Origin: Streptococcus parasanguinis
GTDB lineage: Bacteria > Bacillota > Bacilli > Lactobacillales > Streptococcaceae
DNA: 64,000 nt
Assembly (NCBI RefSeq): GCF_019929185.1
Contig: NZ_JAHZPC010000011.1
Location: 1 to 64,000 of the forward strand
Direction: 5' to 3'
The notes under the pieces are model-generated. The model ran no database searches, had not been told where the DNA came from, and was given only the letters and a program-made list of their open reading frames with translations. Each line of letters opens with the position of its first letter. The first letter of the stretch is position 1. Positions 27,144-36,183 of this stretch are shown in pieces. The position numbers were made by a program, and so were the translations under genes.

Positions 27144-30100
27144 TTATGGACGTCTTGCAGCTTTTGGTTTTTTACCATGAAGTTTTTTCTTGGCATTCTT
27201 CAAGGCTGTCAAAGCATCTTTCACATCTTGTTGGCTTGCTCCTGGATTTGAAAGGATGGTTTGTGCATCCTTGAAGGCTACTAGGTAAGCTTCTTTTTCT
27301 TCATTTCCAGCATAGATGAATTTAGCATTCTTTTCTTGGAACTTCAATTCTTCCTTGATGTATTTTTCAAGACTTGAAAAATCAGTTGCTTTCCCGTTTA
27401 ATTTTCCTTCTGCACGGCTAAGCTCAGCAAGTGCTTGATTGATTTGTTCTTGTTTCACAGTTGGATCAACTGCAAGCAAGGCTACTGTTTGGAAAGCACG
27501 ATCGTAGTCGCGACGTACTTTTTCTTTGGCATTGGCATAACGACCAGTTTTTGTCGTAGCATCGTAAGCCTGCATAGCTTCTTTCAAGGCCGCAACGTTT
27601 GAATCTTTCCCATCCAAAGCTTGGCTGGCAGCTTCAAGACTAGCTAGAGCTTGGTTGACTTGCTCTTGACTAACCTTGTTGGTCAAGGCTGCTTGGGCCG
27701 CTTGCAAGGCTTGATCATAGGCTTCCTTCTTATCCGCACTGGCATTGAAGTATTGCGCTGTCTTTGTAACATCTGCTTGGTTGTTCAAAGCAGCTAAGAG
27801 ATCCACTTTTGAGATCACTCCAATACGGTAATTGTTGTTGCGCCCTGCGACAACTGAAATCACTGGTGCTTCCTCAGCTAGTTCATAGCCTGTAGGAAGA
27901 GTTGCAACCAAGGTATATTGACCAGTTGCTACAGATTTACCAAAGCCATTTTTACCATATTTTTCAGCAGGCAAGACAAAGTTTTCACCATCTGCCCCTT
28001 TTAATACAATCGTAGCCGCTTTTGAAACCGGTTGATCAAAGTTGATGCTAACTGGTGCATATTCTAAAGTATTGGCAAGAAAAGCGATCGTTTGGAAACT
28101 ATTATCCTCTGTCAAATCAAATTCTTGCGTCAAGCTGCTGACAAATTTCACTTCTGTACGATCATACGTAAAGATTTCTGCAGTATAATGACCAAAGTTC
28201 AAGAAGTTAATATCTTTTGTCTTATCAACTGATACGTATTGACCATTGCTATCTTTGATTCGGTAAACATACATAGTATCCAAATCTTTGTTCGTTTTAG
28301 CGTCACGAACTGCAATTTGAACCCGACCACTATTTTGATCCCGAACTAAATCAGCTAGTGAAACATAATCTACGTTACCCGCAAAGTCTTCTACATAGTA
28401 GTAGATATTCTTCTTATCGATGTTTTCAGGAAGATCGAAGCTACCATCTGCATTGGCCTTGATCACATGGTAATTTTCAAGCGCACGTGTACCATTCTTA
28501 TCTTCACTGGTTTGGACCATTGTCCCCTGATCATCGAATGGAGTCACGTAGACGAGTTTTTCAGTTAAGATACCACCATCGCCAACATCTTTGGCTTTAC
28601 GTGCTATAAACTGTTGAGCCCCATCTTTGAAACGGATATATCCAGATGTGATCACTGGTTTTTGAGTATCGACTTGAACCTTGAAGGTTGTTGATTGCTC
28701 CTCAGCTCCAGGAACCATTGGGGTGTAACGAATGACATAATCATATACACCATCTGCTACTGCTTTTCCATTTGCATCGGTACCATTCCAAGCAGTGTTA
28801 TCCAGTGTGTAGCTGCGTGGGTTCTTTTCATTGCCATCAAAGAAGTTCTTACGATGATCAGATGGAGTTCCTTCCCACAGTGGATTTTTATGTTCCGTAT
28901 CACTTGCTGCATAGACAGTTGCATGAAGGTTTTCAATGTTTCTAAGAGCAACTGTTTTGTATTCAACAAGGTCTTTATTCCCATCTTCATTTGGTGAAAT
29001 GGCAATGCGAACATTTCCATTCTCATCTAGTTGAAGAGAGTGAGTTCCTTCTGCATTTTCTTCAATACCAAGAACTGTAATCCGACGACCATCTCGTTTC
29101 CCTTGTGTAAGGAGAAGGTCATTTTGCAGGGTGACGAGCGCAGAAACATTGGCACTAGATGAGATATTCAAATTTTTTGGAACATGATAGTAGAAGCCAT
29201 CTTTTCCTTCACGAACCAAATCATAGATTGATTTTTCAACTGCTGGAAGGTTTTGAAATTCTCCCTTGAATCCCATAAATGGCAAGCTAACTACATCCCC
29301 ATCATCTGCTGGATCGACAAAACGAACAAATCCTTCAAGGAAATAGCCATTTGGCATTTCTTTGCTCAACTCTTCTGTGAATTTACTTGTATCGACTTTC
29401 ACCGTAACCGTTTCAGAGCTATGAGCTTTCACAGTGACTTCAGGCCAAGCTGTTTCAGTCAATTTACGTGGACGAAGAGTAAATTTACCATCTTTTACTT
29501 CATCTGTGTCAGTATTCACCAACATTTTCAAGGTACGATCGGTATCTGAAATATTGTGAACCGTCACATTAAATGTAAAGCTATCTCCAACGTTACCAAG
29601 AGTGACGCTTGGATAGTTGTTTTCACCAGTCACATACAAGTCTGTTGAAACAGCTGCGGCTGTGTCGACAACCCCTGCTCCTTGTTGACGTGGAGACGTA
29701 TAGACACCGGTTTCTTTGTTAACATGCGGTTTAGCCGTAGACATAATCAAGGCCTTGACAGTTGCAGAAACTTGTTCTGGAGTCAATTCTGGATGGTTCT
29801 TCACAAGGTATTCTTTAACCAAGGCTGCAACACCTGCTACGTGAGGTGAGGCCATACTAGTACCACTCATATCCCCGTAGGTATTGTCATTCAAAGAAGA
29901 GAAGATATTCCCACCAGGTGCTGTGACATCTGGTTTCAACTGACCATCTGTTGTCACACCCCAGCTTGAGAAATCAGACAATTGGTCTGCTTCTGGAGAT
30001 GGACGGTTAGCCATGGTATTGTTAAAGACAACTTTGTAAGATCCAGCTTTCAGAGCTTCCCCATAGCGTTTTGAAATGAAGACAGATGGAATTTTCTTAG

Positions 30101-31562
30101 CATCTCCATCAATTGCCATTCCAAGATTCGATCCTTCCACATTATTGTAGACCAAAGCTCCTGCTGCACCATGATGGAAGGCATTGGCAATCTTTTCTGA
30201 GAATGGAATTTCCCCGCGTTGGATAAGCGCCAATTTACCGGTAAGATCTAGATCTTTGAAATCATCTTCTTTCCCAAGACCAACTGATACATACTCATAT
30301 TCTTTACCTTTTTCAAAGTCTGTATCTGTTGCAGATTTACTGTAGTCAAACTTCCCGTTATCTACTTCTGCATTACCTTCCAAACCTTTGACTTCGAAAA
30401 CCTCTGTGGTAATGATTTTATTATTGATTGAAGCAACAGAAATAGAGTCCTCTACTGTTGATGGGTTTCCGACCAAGCCGTAATCTGGATTTTCTGCAGC
30501 TGGTCTTGAATAGCCATTCCCAAAAGTATTGCTATTTCCTGCAGAGATTAGGACAGATACACCTTTAGCACGCGCCCGTTTGATGGCGTCAATGATATCT
30601 GAACCTGCATTGACCGTAGAACCAGTAGAAGATCCAAGACTCATATTGATGGTATCTGCACCAAGAGCTACAGCATCATCAATTGCTTTTACATAAAGAG
30701 CAGAACCCGTTGTTTTTTGACGATCTGAAAAGACACGCATAAACATAACTTGCGCTTCTGGTGCTACACCATAGATCTTTTCTCCGTTTCCTGCTTCTTT
30801 ATCAGGATTCCCTGTTGCAATCCCTGTAACGTGCATCCCATGAGAATCTCTTTCGGCCTCTTTGATATTGTCGGTCCCATCAAAGTAGTCATAAGCGTAG
30901 ACAACCTTGTCGTTGTACCATTTACCATAATCGATTCCTGCCGCTTTCTTAGCAGCTTCGATTTCTTCTTGGTTTTTAAACTTAGCTTTTGAAGGATCGG
31001 TAATCCGAAGAACCTCGTGGTTCACATCCAAGCCAGAGTCGATGACGGCGACAACCATCCCTTCCCCTTTATAGCCTTGCTTCCAGGTTTGGGGAACTGT
31101 AATAATTTCGTCACTTTCGATGCTTTGAGGTTTTTCAGCTGCCTCATGGCGATTCGTTGTTTCCGAACTTGTCGCAGTAGCCACTTCTGTTGCTTTTTCT
31201 ACAGGTTTTTCCGCTACTTCCTGTTTTGTTTCTGGAACAGTAGCTGCTTCTTTCGGAGCTTCTGTTTTTTCAACATGAGCTGCTTCTGTTGCATTCGTTG
31301 TCTTTTCAGCAACTGTTGCTTCTTTTGCAACTGCTACTTTCTCACTAGCAACTGCTGTACTTGCTTCTGTTGCTTGTGAATGCTCTTCTTCAGCAGGTGC
31401 CTGTTGAGTAGTGGCTACAAGCTGTGTTCCAGCACTCGTTTGGCTGGCCGCCTGTTCTTCAGCACTCGCTTGTGCAGATCCAAATACCAAAACAGCCCCT
31501 AATAAAACTGAGGCTACACCAAATTTGTATTTTCTTAATGAAAAACGTTCTTGTCTATTCAT
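27144..31562 (-). CDS. Secreted subtilisin-like serine protease (S8, C5a-peptidase/PrtA-like)
   Basis: 1472-residue surface or secreted protease. Order: YSIRK-type signal (FSLRKYKFGVASVLLG, cleavage near SAEEQ), Ala/Glu/Thr-rich propeptide to about 150, S8 catalytic domain with Asp175 (AVIDSGLD), His241 (SHGMHVTG), oxyanion Asn343 and Ser569 (SGTSMASPH), an inserted PA domain (about 400-515), Fn3-like domains, and three FIVAR repeats (about 1250-1460). Unlike most relatives it has no LPXTG motif or C-terminal membrane helix; it ends in a basic tail (KKKLHGKKPKAARRP). No frameshifted anchor lies in the 25 bp before the terminator. Likely roles are peptide supply or host-protein cleavage. A WalR-type box lies upstream. 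Confidence 0.9.
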   Translation of the reverse strand: MNRQERFSLRKYKFGVASVLLGAVLVFGSAQASAEEQAASQTSAGTQLVATTQQAPAEEEHSQATEASTAVASEKVAVAKEATVAEKTTNATEAAHVEKTEAPKEAATVPETKQEVAEKPVEKATEVATATSSETTNRHEAAEKPQSIESDEIITVPQTWKQGYKGEGMVVAVIDSGLDVNHEVLRITDPSKAKFKNQEEIEAAKKAAGIDYGKWYNDKVVYAYDYFDGTDNIKEAERDSHGMHVTGIATGNPDKEAGNGEKIYGVAPEAQVMFMRVFSDRQKTTGSALYVKAIDDAVALGADTINMSLGSSTGSTVNAGSDIIDAIKRARAKGVSVLISAGNSNTFGNGYSRPAAENPDYGLVGNPSTVEDSISVASINNKIITTEVFEVKGLEGNAEVDNGKFDYSKSATDTDFEKGKEYEYVSVGLGKEDDFKDLDLTGKLALIQRGEIPFSEKIANAFHHGAAGALVYNNVEGSNLGMAIDGDAKKIPSVFISKRYGEALKAGSYKVVFNNTMANRPSPEADQLSDFSSWGVTTDGQLKPDVTAPGGNIFSSLNDNTYGDMSGTSMASPHVAGVAALVKEYLVKNHPELTPEQVSATVKALIMSTAKPHVNKETGVYTSPRQQGAGVVDTAAAVSTDLYVTGENNYPSVTLGNVGDSFTFNVTVHNISDTDRTLKMLVNTDTDEVKDGKFTLRPRKLTETAWPEVTVKAHSSETVTVKVDTSKFTEELSKEMPNGYFLEGFVRFVDPADDGDVVSLPFMGFKGEFQNLPAVEKSIYDLVREGKDGFYYHVPKNLNISSSANVSALVTLQNDLLLTQGKRDGRRITVLGIEENAEGTHSLQLDENGNVRIAISPNEDGNKDLVEYKTVALRNIENLHATVYAASDTEHKNPLWEGTPSDHRKNFFDGNEKNPRSYTLDNTAWNGTDANGKAVADGVYDYVIRYTPMVPGAEEQSTTFKVQVDTQKPVITSGYIRFKDGAQQFIARKAKDVGDGGILTEKLVYVTPFDDQGTMVQTSEDKNGTRALENYHVIKANADGSFDLPENIDKKNIYYYVEDFAGNVDYVSLADLVRDQNSGRVQIAVRDAKTNKDLDTMYVYRIKDSNGQYVSVDKTKDINFLNFGHYTAEIFTYDRTEVKFVSSLTQEFDLTEDNSFQTIAFLANTLEYAPVSINFDQPVSKAATIVLKGADGENFVLPAEKYGKNGFGKSVATGQYTLVATLPTGYELAEEAPVISVVAGRNNNYRIGVISKVDLLAALNNQADVTKTAQYFNASADKKEAYDQALQAAQAALTNKVSQEQVNQALASLEAASQALDGKDSNVAALKEAMQAYDATTKTGRYANAKEKVRRDYDRAFQTVALLAVDPTVKQEQINQALAELSRAEGKLNGKATDFSSLEKYIKEELKFQEKNAKFIYAGNEEKEAYLVAFKDAQTILSNPGASQQDVKDALTALKNAKKKLHGKKPKAARRP

Positions 31563-31592
31563 AGAAACTCCCCTTTTATTTTAATAGTAACT

Positions 31593-31598
31593 ATTATA
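31593..31598 (-). promoter_or_regulatory. Candidate -10 of the subtilase gene
   Basis: TATAAT on the minus strand with no good -35 hexamer at 17 bp, consistent with activator dependence. The ATG follows 31 bp later with a GGGGAG ribosome site. Confidence 0.55.
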
Positions 31599-31635
31599 AC
31601 GCAAAATTATCTGAAAATTCATTCAAAAAACAAAA

Positions 31636-31667
31636 TGTAACACAAATGTAACATTTACGAATGTTAC
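31636..31667. promoter_or_regulatory. WalR/VicR-type binding site with adjoining palindrome
   Basis: TGTAAC-ACAAA-TGTAAC (31636-31652) matches the published WalRK box TGTWAH-N5-TGTWAH exactly, with an 11-bp period. The second half-site is also the left arm of a perfect inverted repeat GTAACATT-TACG-AATGTTAC (31648-31667). The cluster lies about 50-80 bp upstream of the probable transcription start of the subtilase gene, a usual activator position. Confidence 0.7.
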
Positions 31668-31776
31668 TAACTATTAGTTTATTTTCGTTCGGAAAAATGT
31701 AAATTAGTATAGGAAAGTATTATAGAACATCTGTTTTTGTTGGAATTTTAAAATTATTTAATCATTGAAAGGATTT

Positions 31777-31809
31777 TAAAAACCGAGAACGAAACTGTCC
31801 TCGGTTTTC
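31777..31809 (-). terminator. Aldo/keto reductase gene terminator
   Basis: AAAACCGAG/CTCGGTTTT stem with T run on the minus strand, 22 bp after the stop codon. Confidence 0.85.
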
Positions 31810-31831
31810 ATTAATGAATAGAAATTCTCTT

Positions 31832-32674
31832 TTAAAAATCTTTGGTGTCCGGATCTGGTGCACCTGCTTCAACCGGAAGATGGCGAAGGAGTTCCATATC
31901 ATCTGCCGCCAATTCAAAATCAAAGCAATTTAAATTACTCGCAATCCGCTCAGGCGTAACCGATTTTGGCAGTGGAAGGAAACCTTCTTGCAAACTCCAA
32001 GCTAGGGCTAGTTGAGCGACGGTTTTCCCATATTTAGTAGCCATTTCTTTTACTTGTTCATTTTGGAACAATTCTCCTTGGCCAAAAGGTCCCCAAGCTT
32101 CTAGTAAAATGCCATGCTTGCGACTTGCTGCAATGGCTTCACTTTGGTACACCCCAGGTGCTAGACGAATTTGGTTCACAGCCGGAATGACCCGAGCTGT
32201 TTCAAGGAGGGCTTCCAAATGATGAGGCAGAAAATTGCTAATACCAATAGCTCGAACCTTGCCAGCAGCTAGCATATCTTCCATTGCTCGCCAAACCTCA
32301 GCATTTCGTTGTTTCCAAGCATCATTTTCTCGAAGGGGTTTTGGATTTGGCCAATGAATCAAATAAAGATCCACATAGTCCAAGCCTAGTTTTTCAAGAG
32401 ACTCTTCCAAAGCAGCTTGAGCGTCTTCATAGGTGTGATGAGTATTCCAAAGTTTGGTGGTAATAAACAGGTCTTCGCGCGCAAGACCACTGTCTTTAAT
32501 GGCCCGACCCACACTCTCTTCATTCTGATAAATCGCAGCTGTATCGATATGGCGATAACCTGCTTTTAAAGCAGCTAAGACAGCTTGATAGGCTTCTTCT
32601 CCATCCGCTGCTTTCCAGGTTCCAAATCCCAATACAGGAATCTCCACCCCATTATTTAAACGATAATTGTTCAT
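31832..32674 (-). CDS. Aldo/keto reductase (2,5-diketo-D-gluconate reductase-like)
   Basis: NADPH-dependent carbonyl reductase of the AKR superfamily, (beta/alpha)8 barrel. Catalytic tetrad segments are visible: Asp and Tyr in RHIDTAAIYQNEESVG, Lys in FITTKLW, and His in YLIHWPNP; the NADPH site lies in LPKSVTPERIASN. Length 280 aa. Physiological substrate is unknown; such enzymes often detoxify methylglyoxal and other aldehydes. Its ATG overlaps the upstream small gene by 4 bp, so they form a two-gene operon. Confidence 0.92.
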   Translation of the reverse strand: MNNYRLNNGVEIPVLGFGTWKAADGEEAYQAVLAALKAGYRHIDTAAIYQNEESVGRAIKDSGLAREDLFITTKLWNTHHTYEDAQAALEESLEKLGLDYVDLYLIHWPNPKPLRENDAWKQRNAEVWRAMEDMLAAGKVRAIGISNFLPHHLEALLETARVIPAVNQIRLAPGVYQSEAIAASRKHGILLEAWGPFGQGELFQNEQVKEMATKYGKTVAQLALAWSLQEGFLPLPKSVTPERIASNLNCFDFELAADDMELLRHLPVEAGAPDPDTKDF

Positions 32675-32889
32675 TTTTTCTTTCCTTTCTTCGATTTCGG
32701 TTTCTTAGGCCCTCGAAGCTTGAGCTCTGGCTTAAAAATATTCTTCTTGGTTGGCTCCATCTTCTTGCTATAAAAACTATAGAGTAAAAATGCCCCACCA
32801 ACAATCACAATAAAGATATTTTTTCTTACAATCCCATAGAGCAAGAAAAAAATTCCCATTAATAAAAAACGTATATCAATTGCCTTCAT
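32671..32889 (-). CDS. Small basic membrane protein (72 aa), unknown function
   Basis: Two short hydrophobic helices (about 6-20 and 25-41) followed by a strongly basic cytoplasmic tail with Lys/Pro repeats ending SKKGKKK. I do not recognise a family. It is translationally coupled to the aldo/keto reductase by ATGA overlap, but this does not reveal a function. The frame is open with normal codon use and an AGGTAGC-like ribosome site upstream. Confidence 0.7.
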   Translation of the reverse strand: MKAIDIRFLLMGIFFLLYGIVRKNIFIVIVGGAFLLYSFYSKKMEPTKKNIFKPELKLRGPKKPKSKKGKKK

Positions 32890-33005
32890 AAGCTACCTCA
32901 CATTTCAATTCCCATTATAGCATGAAAAGACAGCATTCACAAAATTGTACTACCATCGGTAAATAAAAAGCCCCTCAAGACTGTTTAACCCCATGAATAC
33001 GTCAC

Positions 33006-33035
33006 AAAAACCTCTCTAGGTATGACCTAGAGAGG
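33006..33035 (-). terminator. nagA terminator
   Basis: Perfect 11-bp stem CCTCTCTAGGT/ACCTAGAGAGG with a 3-nt loop and TTTTT on the minus strand. Confidence 0.9.
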
Positions 33036-33061
33036 AAGTATTCTATCTGCGATTCTTGAAT

Positions 33062-34219
33062 CTAGTTCATAGCTTGGTATCGTTTGACCCCATCGAGATA
33101 GGTCGCCACCAGATCCAAATTTTGATCAAGCACAATGAAGTCCGCATCATAACCTTCTCGAATTTGACCACAAACATCATCAATATGGACTGATTTTGCC
33201 GGATTGAGACTAGCCATCATCACTGCTTCGTAAGGGTTGGCAATCCCCCACTCTACAACATTTTTTAATCCATCTTTCAATTTCAAGATTGAGCCAGCCA
33301 GATTACCAGTTGATTTCAAGCGAGCAGTCCCTCCAGCGACCACGACTGGAAATTCCCCAAGCATGTAGTCCCCGTCTTCTAATCCCCCAGCTGTCATACA
33401 GTCAGTAATCAAGGCAACATTTTCTTTTCCTTTTTGTTTCATCAGGATATCACAAGCTAGCGGATCCACATGGTGCCCATCACAGATCAACTCTGCTGTA
33501 GTATGAGGCAACTCATACATAGCTCCAACCATACCGAGTTCACGGTGAGTCAAACCACGCATACCATTATAGGCATGCACCCAGACACTCGCACCTGCAT
33601 CAACTGCTTTTTTAGCTTCTTCAAAAGTAGCATTGGAGTGTCCCAGGGCGACTGTCACTCCTTCTCCTGTAATGGTCCGAACAAAGTCTTCTACCCCTTC
33701 ACGCTCAGGAGCAAGGGCAATCTTATTCAACAGACCATTAGCCGCTTTTTGCCAAGCACGGAATTCTTCCATACTTGGATCTTTCATATAAGCTGGATTT
33801 TGAGCTCCCTTGTATTTTTCTGTAAAATAAGGTCCTTCAAAATAAATACCGCGAATCTTAGCGCCTGTTGCTTCTTTGTATCGTGCACCAATATTTTCAG
33901 TTACCGCCAAAAGTTGTTCGTAAGAGGAAGTCAAAGTCGTAGGCAAAAAGCTTGTGACCCCGGTACTCAAGAGACCTTCACTCATGGTATGGAGAGTGCC
34001 TTCGATATTATTATCCATAACATCTACTCCACCAAAACCGTGAATATGGGTATCCACCAAGCCCGGAGCAATACTGTAACCTGAATAATCCAGCACATCT
34101 GCTCCTTCTGGTAAGCTTTCCACATGTTTTCCAAACTTGCCATTGACGAGCTCCAAATAACCTCCACGACGAACCCCATGTGGGTAATAAAATTGATCTG
34201 CTTTAATATATGTAGACAT
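33062..34219 (-). CDS. nagA: N-acetylglucosamine-6-phosphate deacetylase
   Basis: Deacetylates GlcNAc-6-P to GlcN-6-P for glycolysis or wall-precursor synthesis. Amidohydrolase-fold enzyme: metal-site HIHGFGG near the N-terminus, the GHSNA and DGHHVD metal/substrate motifs and the catalytic Asp in ITDCM. I choose the ATG at 34219 (385 aa) because AAAGGA lies 8 nt upstream. Monocistronic, with a full sigma-A promoter carrying a cre-like site and a NagR-like palindrome, so both carbon catabolite and amino-sugar control are expected. Confidence 0.95.
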   Translation of the reverse strand: MSTYIKADQFYYPHGVRRGGYLELVNGKFGKHVESLPEGADVLDYSGYSIAPGLVDTHIHGFGGVDVMDNNIEGTLHTMSEGLLSTGVTSFLPTTLTSSYEQLLAVTENIGARYKEATGAKIRGIYFEGPYFTEKYKGAQNPAYMKDPSMEEFRAWQKAANGLLNKIALAPEREGVEDFVRTITGEGVTVALGHSNATFEEAKKAVDAGASVWVHAYNGMRGLTHRELGMVGAMYELPHTTAELICDGHHVDPLACDILMKQKGKENVALITDCMTAGGLEDGDYMLGEFPVVVAGGTARLKSTGNLAGSILKLKDGLKNVVEWGIANPYEAVMMASLNPAKSVHIDDVCGQIREGYDADFIVLDQNLDLVATYLDGVKRYQAMN

Positions 34220-34269
34220 AAAATCGTCCTTTCCATTGTAGGAACTGTGTTCCATTTATATTCATACAT

Positions 34270-34309
34270 ATTATAACGCTTTCACTTCCATTTGTAAATG
34301 GTCTAGACC
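34270..34309 (-). promoter_or_regulatory. nagA promoter with cre-like and NagR-like operators
   Basis: -35 TTTACA (34293-34298), 17-bp spacer, -10 TATAAT (34270-34275). TGAAAGCGTTATAA covers the spacer and -10 and matches the CcpA cre consensus with one mismatch. The palindrome GGTCTAGACC (34300-34309) sits directly upstream of the -35 and resembles the sites of GntR/HutC-type NagR regulators. Confidence 0.78.
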
Positions 34310-34330
34310 TATTTTTAGATAGAATCATAC

Positions 34331-34363
34331 AAAAACAGAGCAAGCTTCCTACTTACTCTGTTT
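34331..34363 (-). terminator. Na/Pi symporter gene terminator
   Basis: AAACAGAG/CTCTGTTT stem with inner AAG/CTT pairing and TTTTT on the minus strand. Confidence 0.82.
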
Positions 34364-34371
34364 GACATTCA

Positions 34372-36003
34372 TTAAATTTGCTCGATTTGTACTTTTTCAG
34401 CTAGATTCATGGCATGGTCTGCAACACGTGTATAGTGAGAAATGATATCAATAAAGTTCACTCCGGCTTGTGGCGTACATTCACCTTGGTTCAACCGACG
34501 AATATGAGTTTTCCGAAGTCTTTTCTCCAATTTTTCAATTGCCTCGTGACGTGCTACTAGTTGATTTGCAAGACTCACATCATTGTTCTCGATAGATTTC
34601 AAAGCATCCTCTACAAATTGATGGGTTTGGTTGTAAATATCTTCCAATTCGGCCAAGGCTGATTCTGAAAAAACGACTTTCTTACGAATTAAATAATCGG
34701 TTAGATTAATTAAGGCTTCCGCATGATCTCCAATCCGCTCCAAATCCCGAGAAGAATCTAAGATATTGGTGAGAACTTCACTTTCTCTCGGACTCAAGGC
34801 TTCACTTGACAAACGAATCAAGTAGCGAGTCAAATCATCATCAATGGTATTGATGGCTTCTTCTGTCTTATGGCCCTTTTCAGCTGTTTTTTCATTTTGA
34901 TGAACAATATAATCATAAGAGAGGCTAAAGGCTTTATCTGCATACCCACCTAAATGAAGCAACTCTTTTTTCGCATTCCCAAGAGCAATCGAAGGCGCTT
35001 GAGTGATCAAGTTTTCATCCAAGTAGAGCGGTTCATATTTGACAACCTCATCCTCACCAGGAATCAGCTTGGTCACAAAGTAAGCCAAAGCTCCAATGAA
35101 TGGGAATTGAATAATGGTGTTGGTCACGTTGAAGGCACCGTGAGAAAAAGCAATCGTCATTTCCGGAGACAAATGCAAGAGGCCTTGGAAGTATTCAATC
35201 ATGGCTGTAAAAGGTGTCAGCAAGATCAAACAAAGGATTGTTCCGATCAAGTTAAAGAGCACGTGGGTTGCTGCAACACGCTTGGCAGAAACATTGGCCC
35301 CCATAGCTGCAATGATAACCGTCAAGGTCGTTCCAATATTATCCCCAAAAAGGATAGGAAGCGAACCACGAAGATCTAAGAAACCACCTGAATATAAACC
35401 TTGTAGGATCCCAATGGTAGCTGAAGAAGCTTGAATCAAAACGGTGATGATGGCTCCCGCTAAAACACCCAGAATTGGATTTTTCCCTAGGGTGATCATA
35501 TACTGACTAAATTCTGGCAATTCTTTTAAAGGGCTCATTCCCGCACTAATCAGGTTTAAAGCGTAGAAAATTCCTCCAACCCCAAAGAGAATCCGACCAA
35601 TATTATTAGCCATTCGATTCTTGGTAAAGAAAAGTAAGACCGTTCCAAGAAACATAATTGGAAGGGCATAAGTCCCCAGTTTAAACCCAATAATGAATGA
35701 GGTGACCGTGGTCCCAATATTAGCTCCCATGATGATTCCAATGGCTTGGCGCAGGGTCAAGAGACCCGCACTGACCAGACCAACGGTAATCACCGTTACC
35801 CCAGTACTAGACTGAATGAGGGCTGTCACAACAATCCCTACTAAGACTCCAAAGAAAGGATTGCTTGTATATTTATCAATATAGTAGCGAAGACGGTCCC
35901 CTGCGGCTTGTTGCAGTCCTTCTCCCATGGTTTTAATACTATAGAGAAAGAGACCCAACCCTCCCAAAAAGTTAAACAAAATTTCCTGCCAGTTAATGGA
36001 CAT
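34372..36003 (-). CDS. Na+/phosphate cotransporter, NptA/YjbB type with PhoU-like domain
   Basis: Sodium-dependent phosphate transporter of the SLC34-like bacterial family. The first half holds about nine helices with two inverted QSSTG-type repeats (ALIQSSTGVTVI and VLIQASSATIG), the family's substrate sites. The last ~190 residues are a helical PhoU-like domain. I use the ATG at 36003 (543 aa): GGAGG lies 7 nt upstream, too close to the earlier ATG at 36009. Transport direction and regulation cannot be told from sequence. A promoter lies 45 bp upstream of the start. Confidence 0.9.
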   Translation of the reverse strand: MSINWQEILFNFLGGLGLFLYSIKTMGEGLQQAAGDRLRYYIDKYTSNPFFGVLVGIVVTALIQSSTGVTVITVGLVSAGLLTLRQAIGIIMGANIGTTVTSFIIGFKLGTYALPIMFLGTVLLFFTKNRMANNIGRILFGVGGIFYALNLISAGMSPLKELPEFSQYMITLGKNPILGVLAGAIITVLIQASSATIGILQGLYSGGFLDLRGSLPILFGDNIGTTLTVIIAAMGANVSAKRVAATHVLFNLIGTILCLILLTPFTAMIEYFQGLLHLSPEMTIAFSHGAFNVTNTIIQFPFIGALAYFVTKLIPGEDEVVKYEPLYLDENLITQAPSIALGNAKKELLHLGGYADKAFSLSYDYIVHQNEKTAEKGHKTEEAINTIDDDLTRYLIRLSSEALSPRESEVLTNILDSSRDLERIGDHAEALINLTDYLIRKKVVFSESALAELEDIYNQTHQFVEDALKSIENNDVSLANQLVARHEAIEKLEKRLRKTHIRRLNQGECTPQAGVNFIDIISHYTRVADHAMNLAEKVQIEQI

Positions 36004-36047
36004 GATCATTCCTCCAAATATGAGATCAGAAATAAAACTCCTCTCCT

Positions 36048-36076
36048 ATTGTAAAGGATAATTTCCAATCACACAA
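36048..36076 (-). promoter_or_regulatory. Promoter of the Na/Pi symporter gene
   Basis: -35 TTGTGT (36071-36076), 17-bp spacer, -10 TACAAT (36048-36053). Confidence 0.7.
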
Positions 36077-36151
36077 GAGATTTCTGTAAATTTCTATTAT
36101 TTTTTGAAACCGTTTTTTTCTTTCTGTTTTATTTTCCTCATTTTAGGAGCC

Positions 36152-36178
36152 AAAAAAGAGGTTGGAAATTTCCAACCC
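36152..36178 (-). terminator. rbfA terminator, distal to element B
   Basis: GGTTGGAAATTTCCAACC palindrome followed on the minus strand by TCTTTTTT. The near-copy GGTTGGAAATTTTCC lies next to rbfA on the other side of element B; together they could form a 10-bp stem AGAGGTTGGA/TCCAACCTCT if the element were absent. Confidence 0.7.
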
Positions 36179-36183
36179 GAGAC

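Noticed and set aside
31653-31662. TACGAATG resembling the competence cin-box (TACGAATA)
   Set aside because: It is one arm of the palindrome next to the WalR box, points away from any gene at suitable distance, and lacks the T-rich upstream context.
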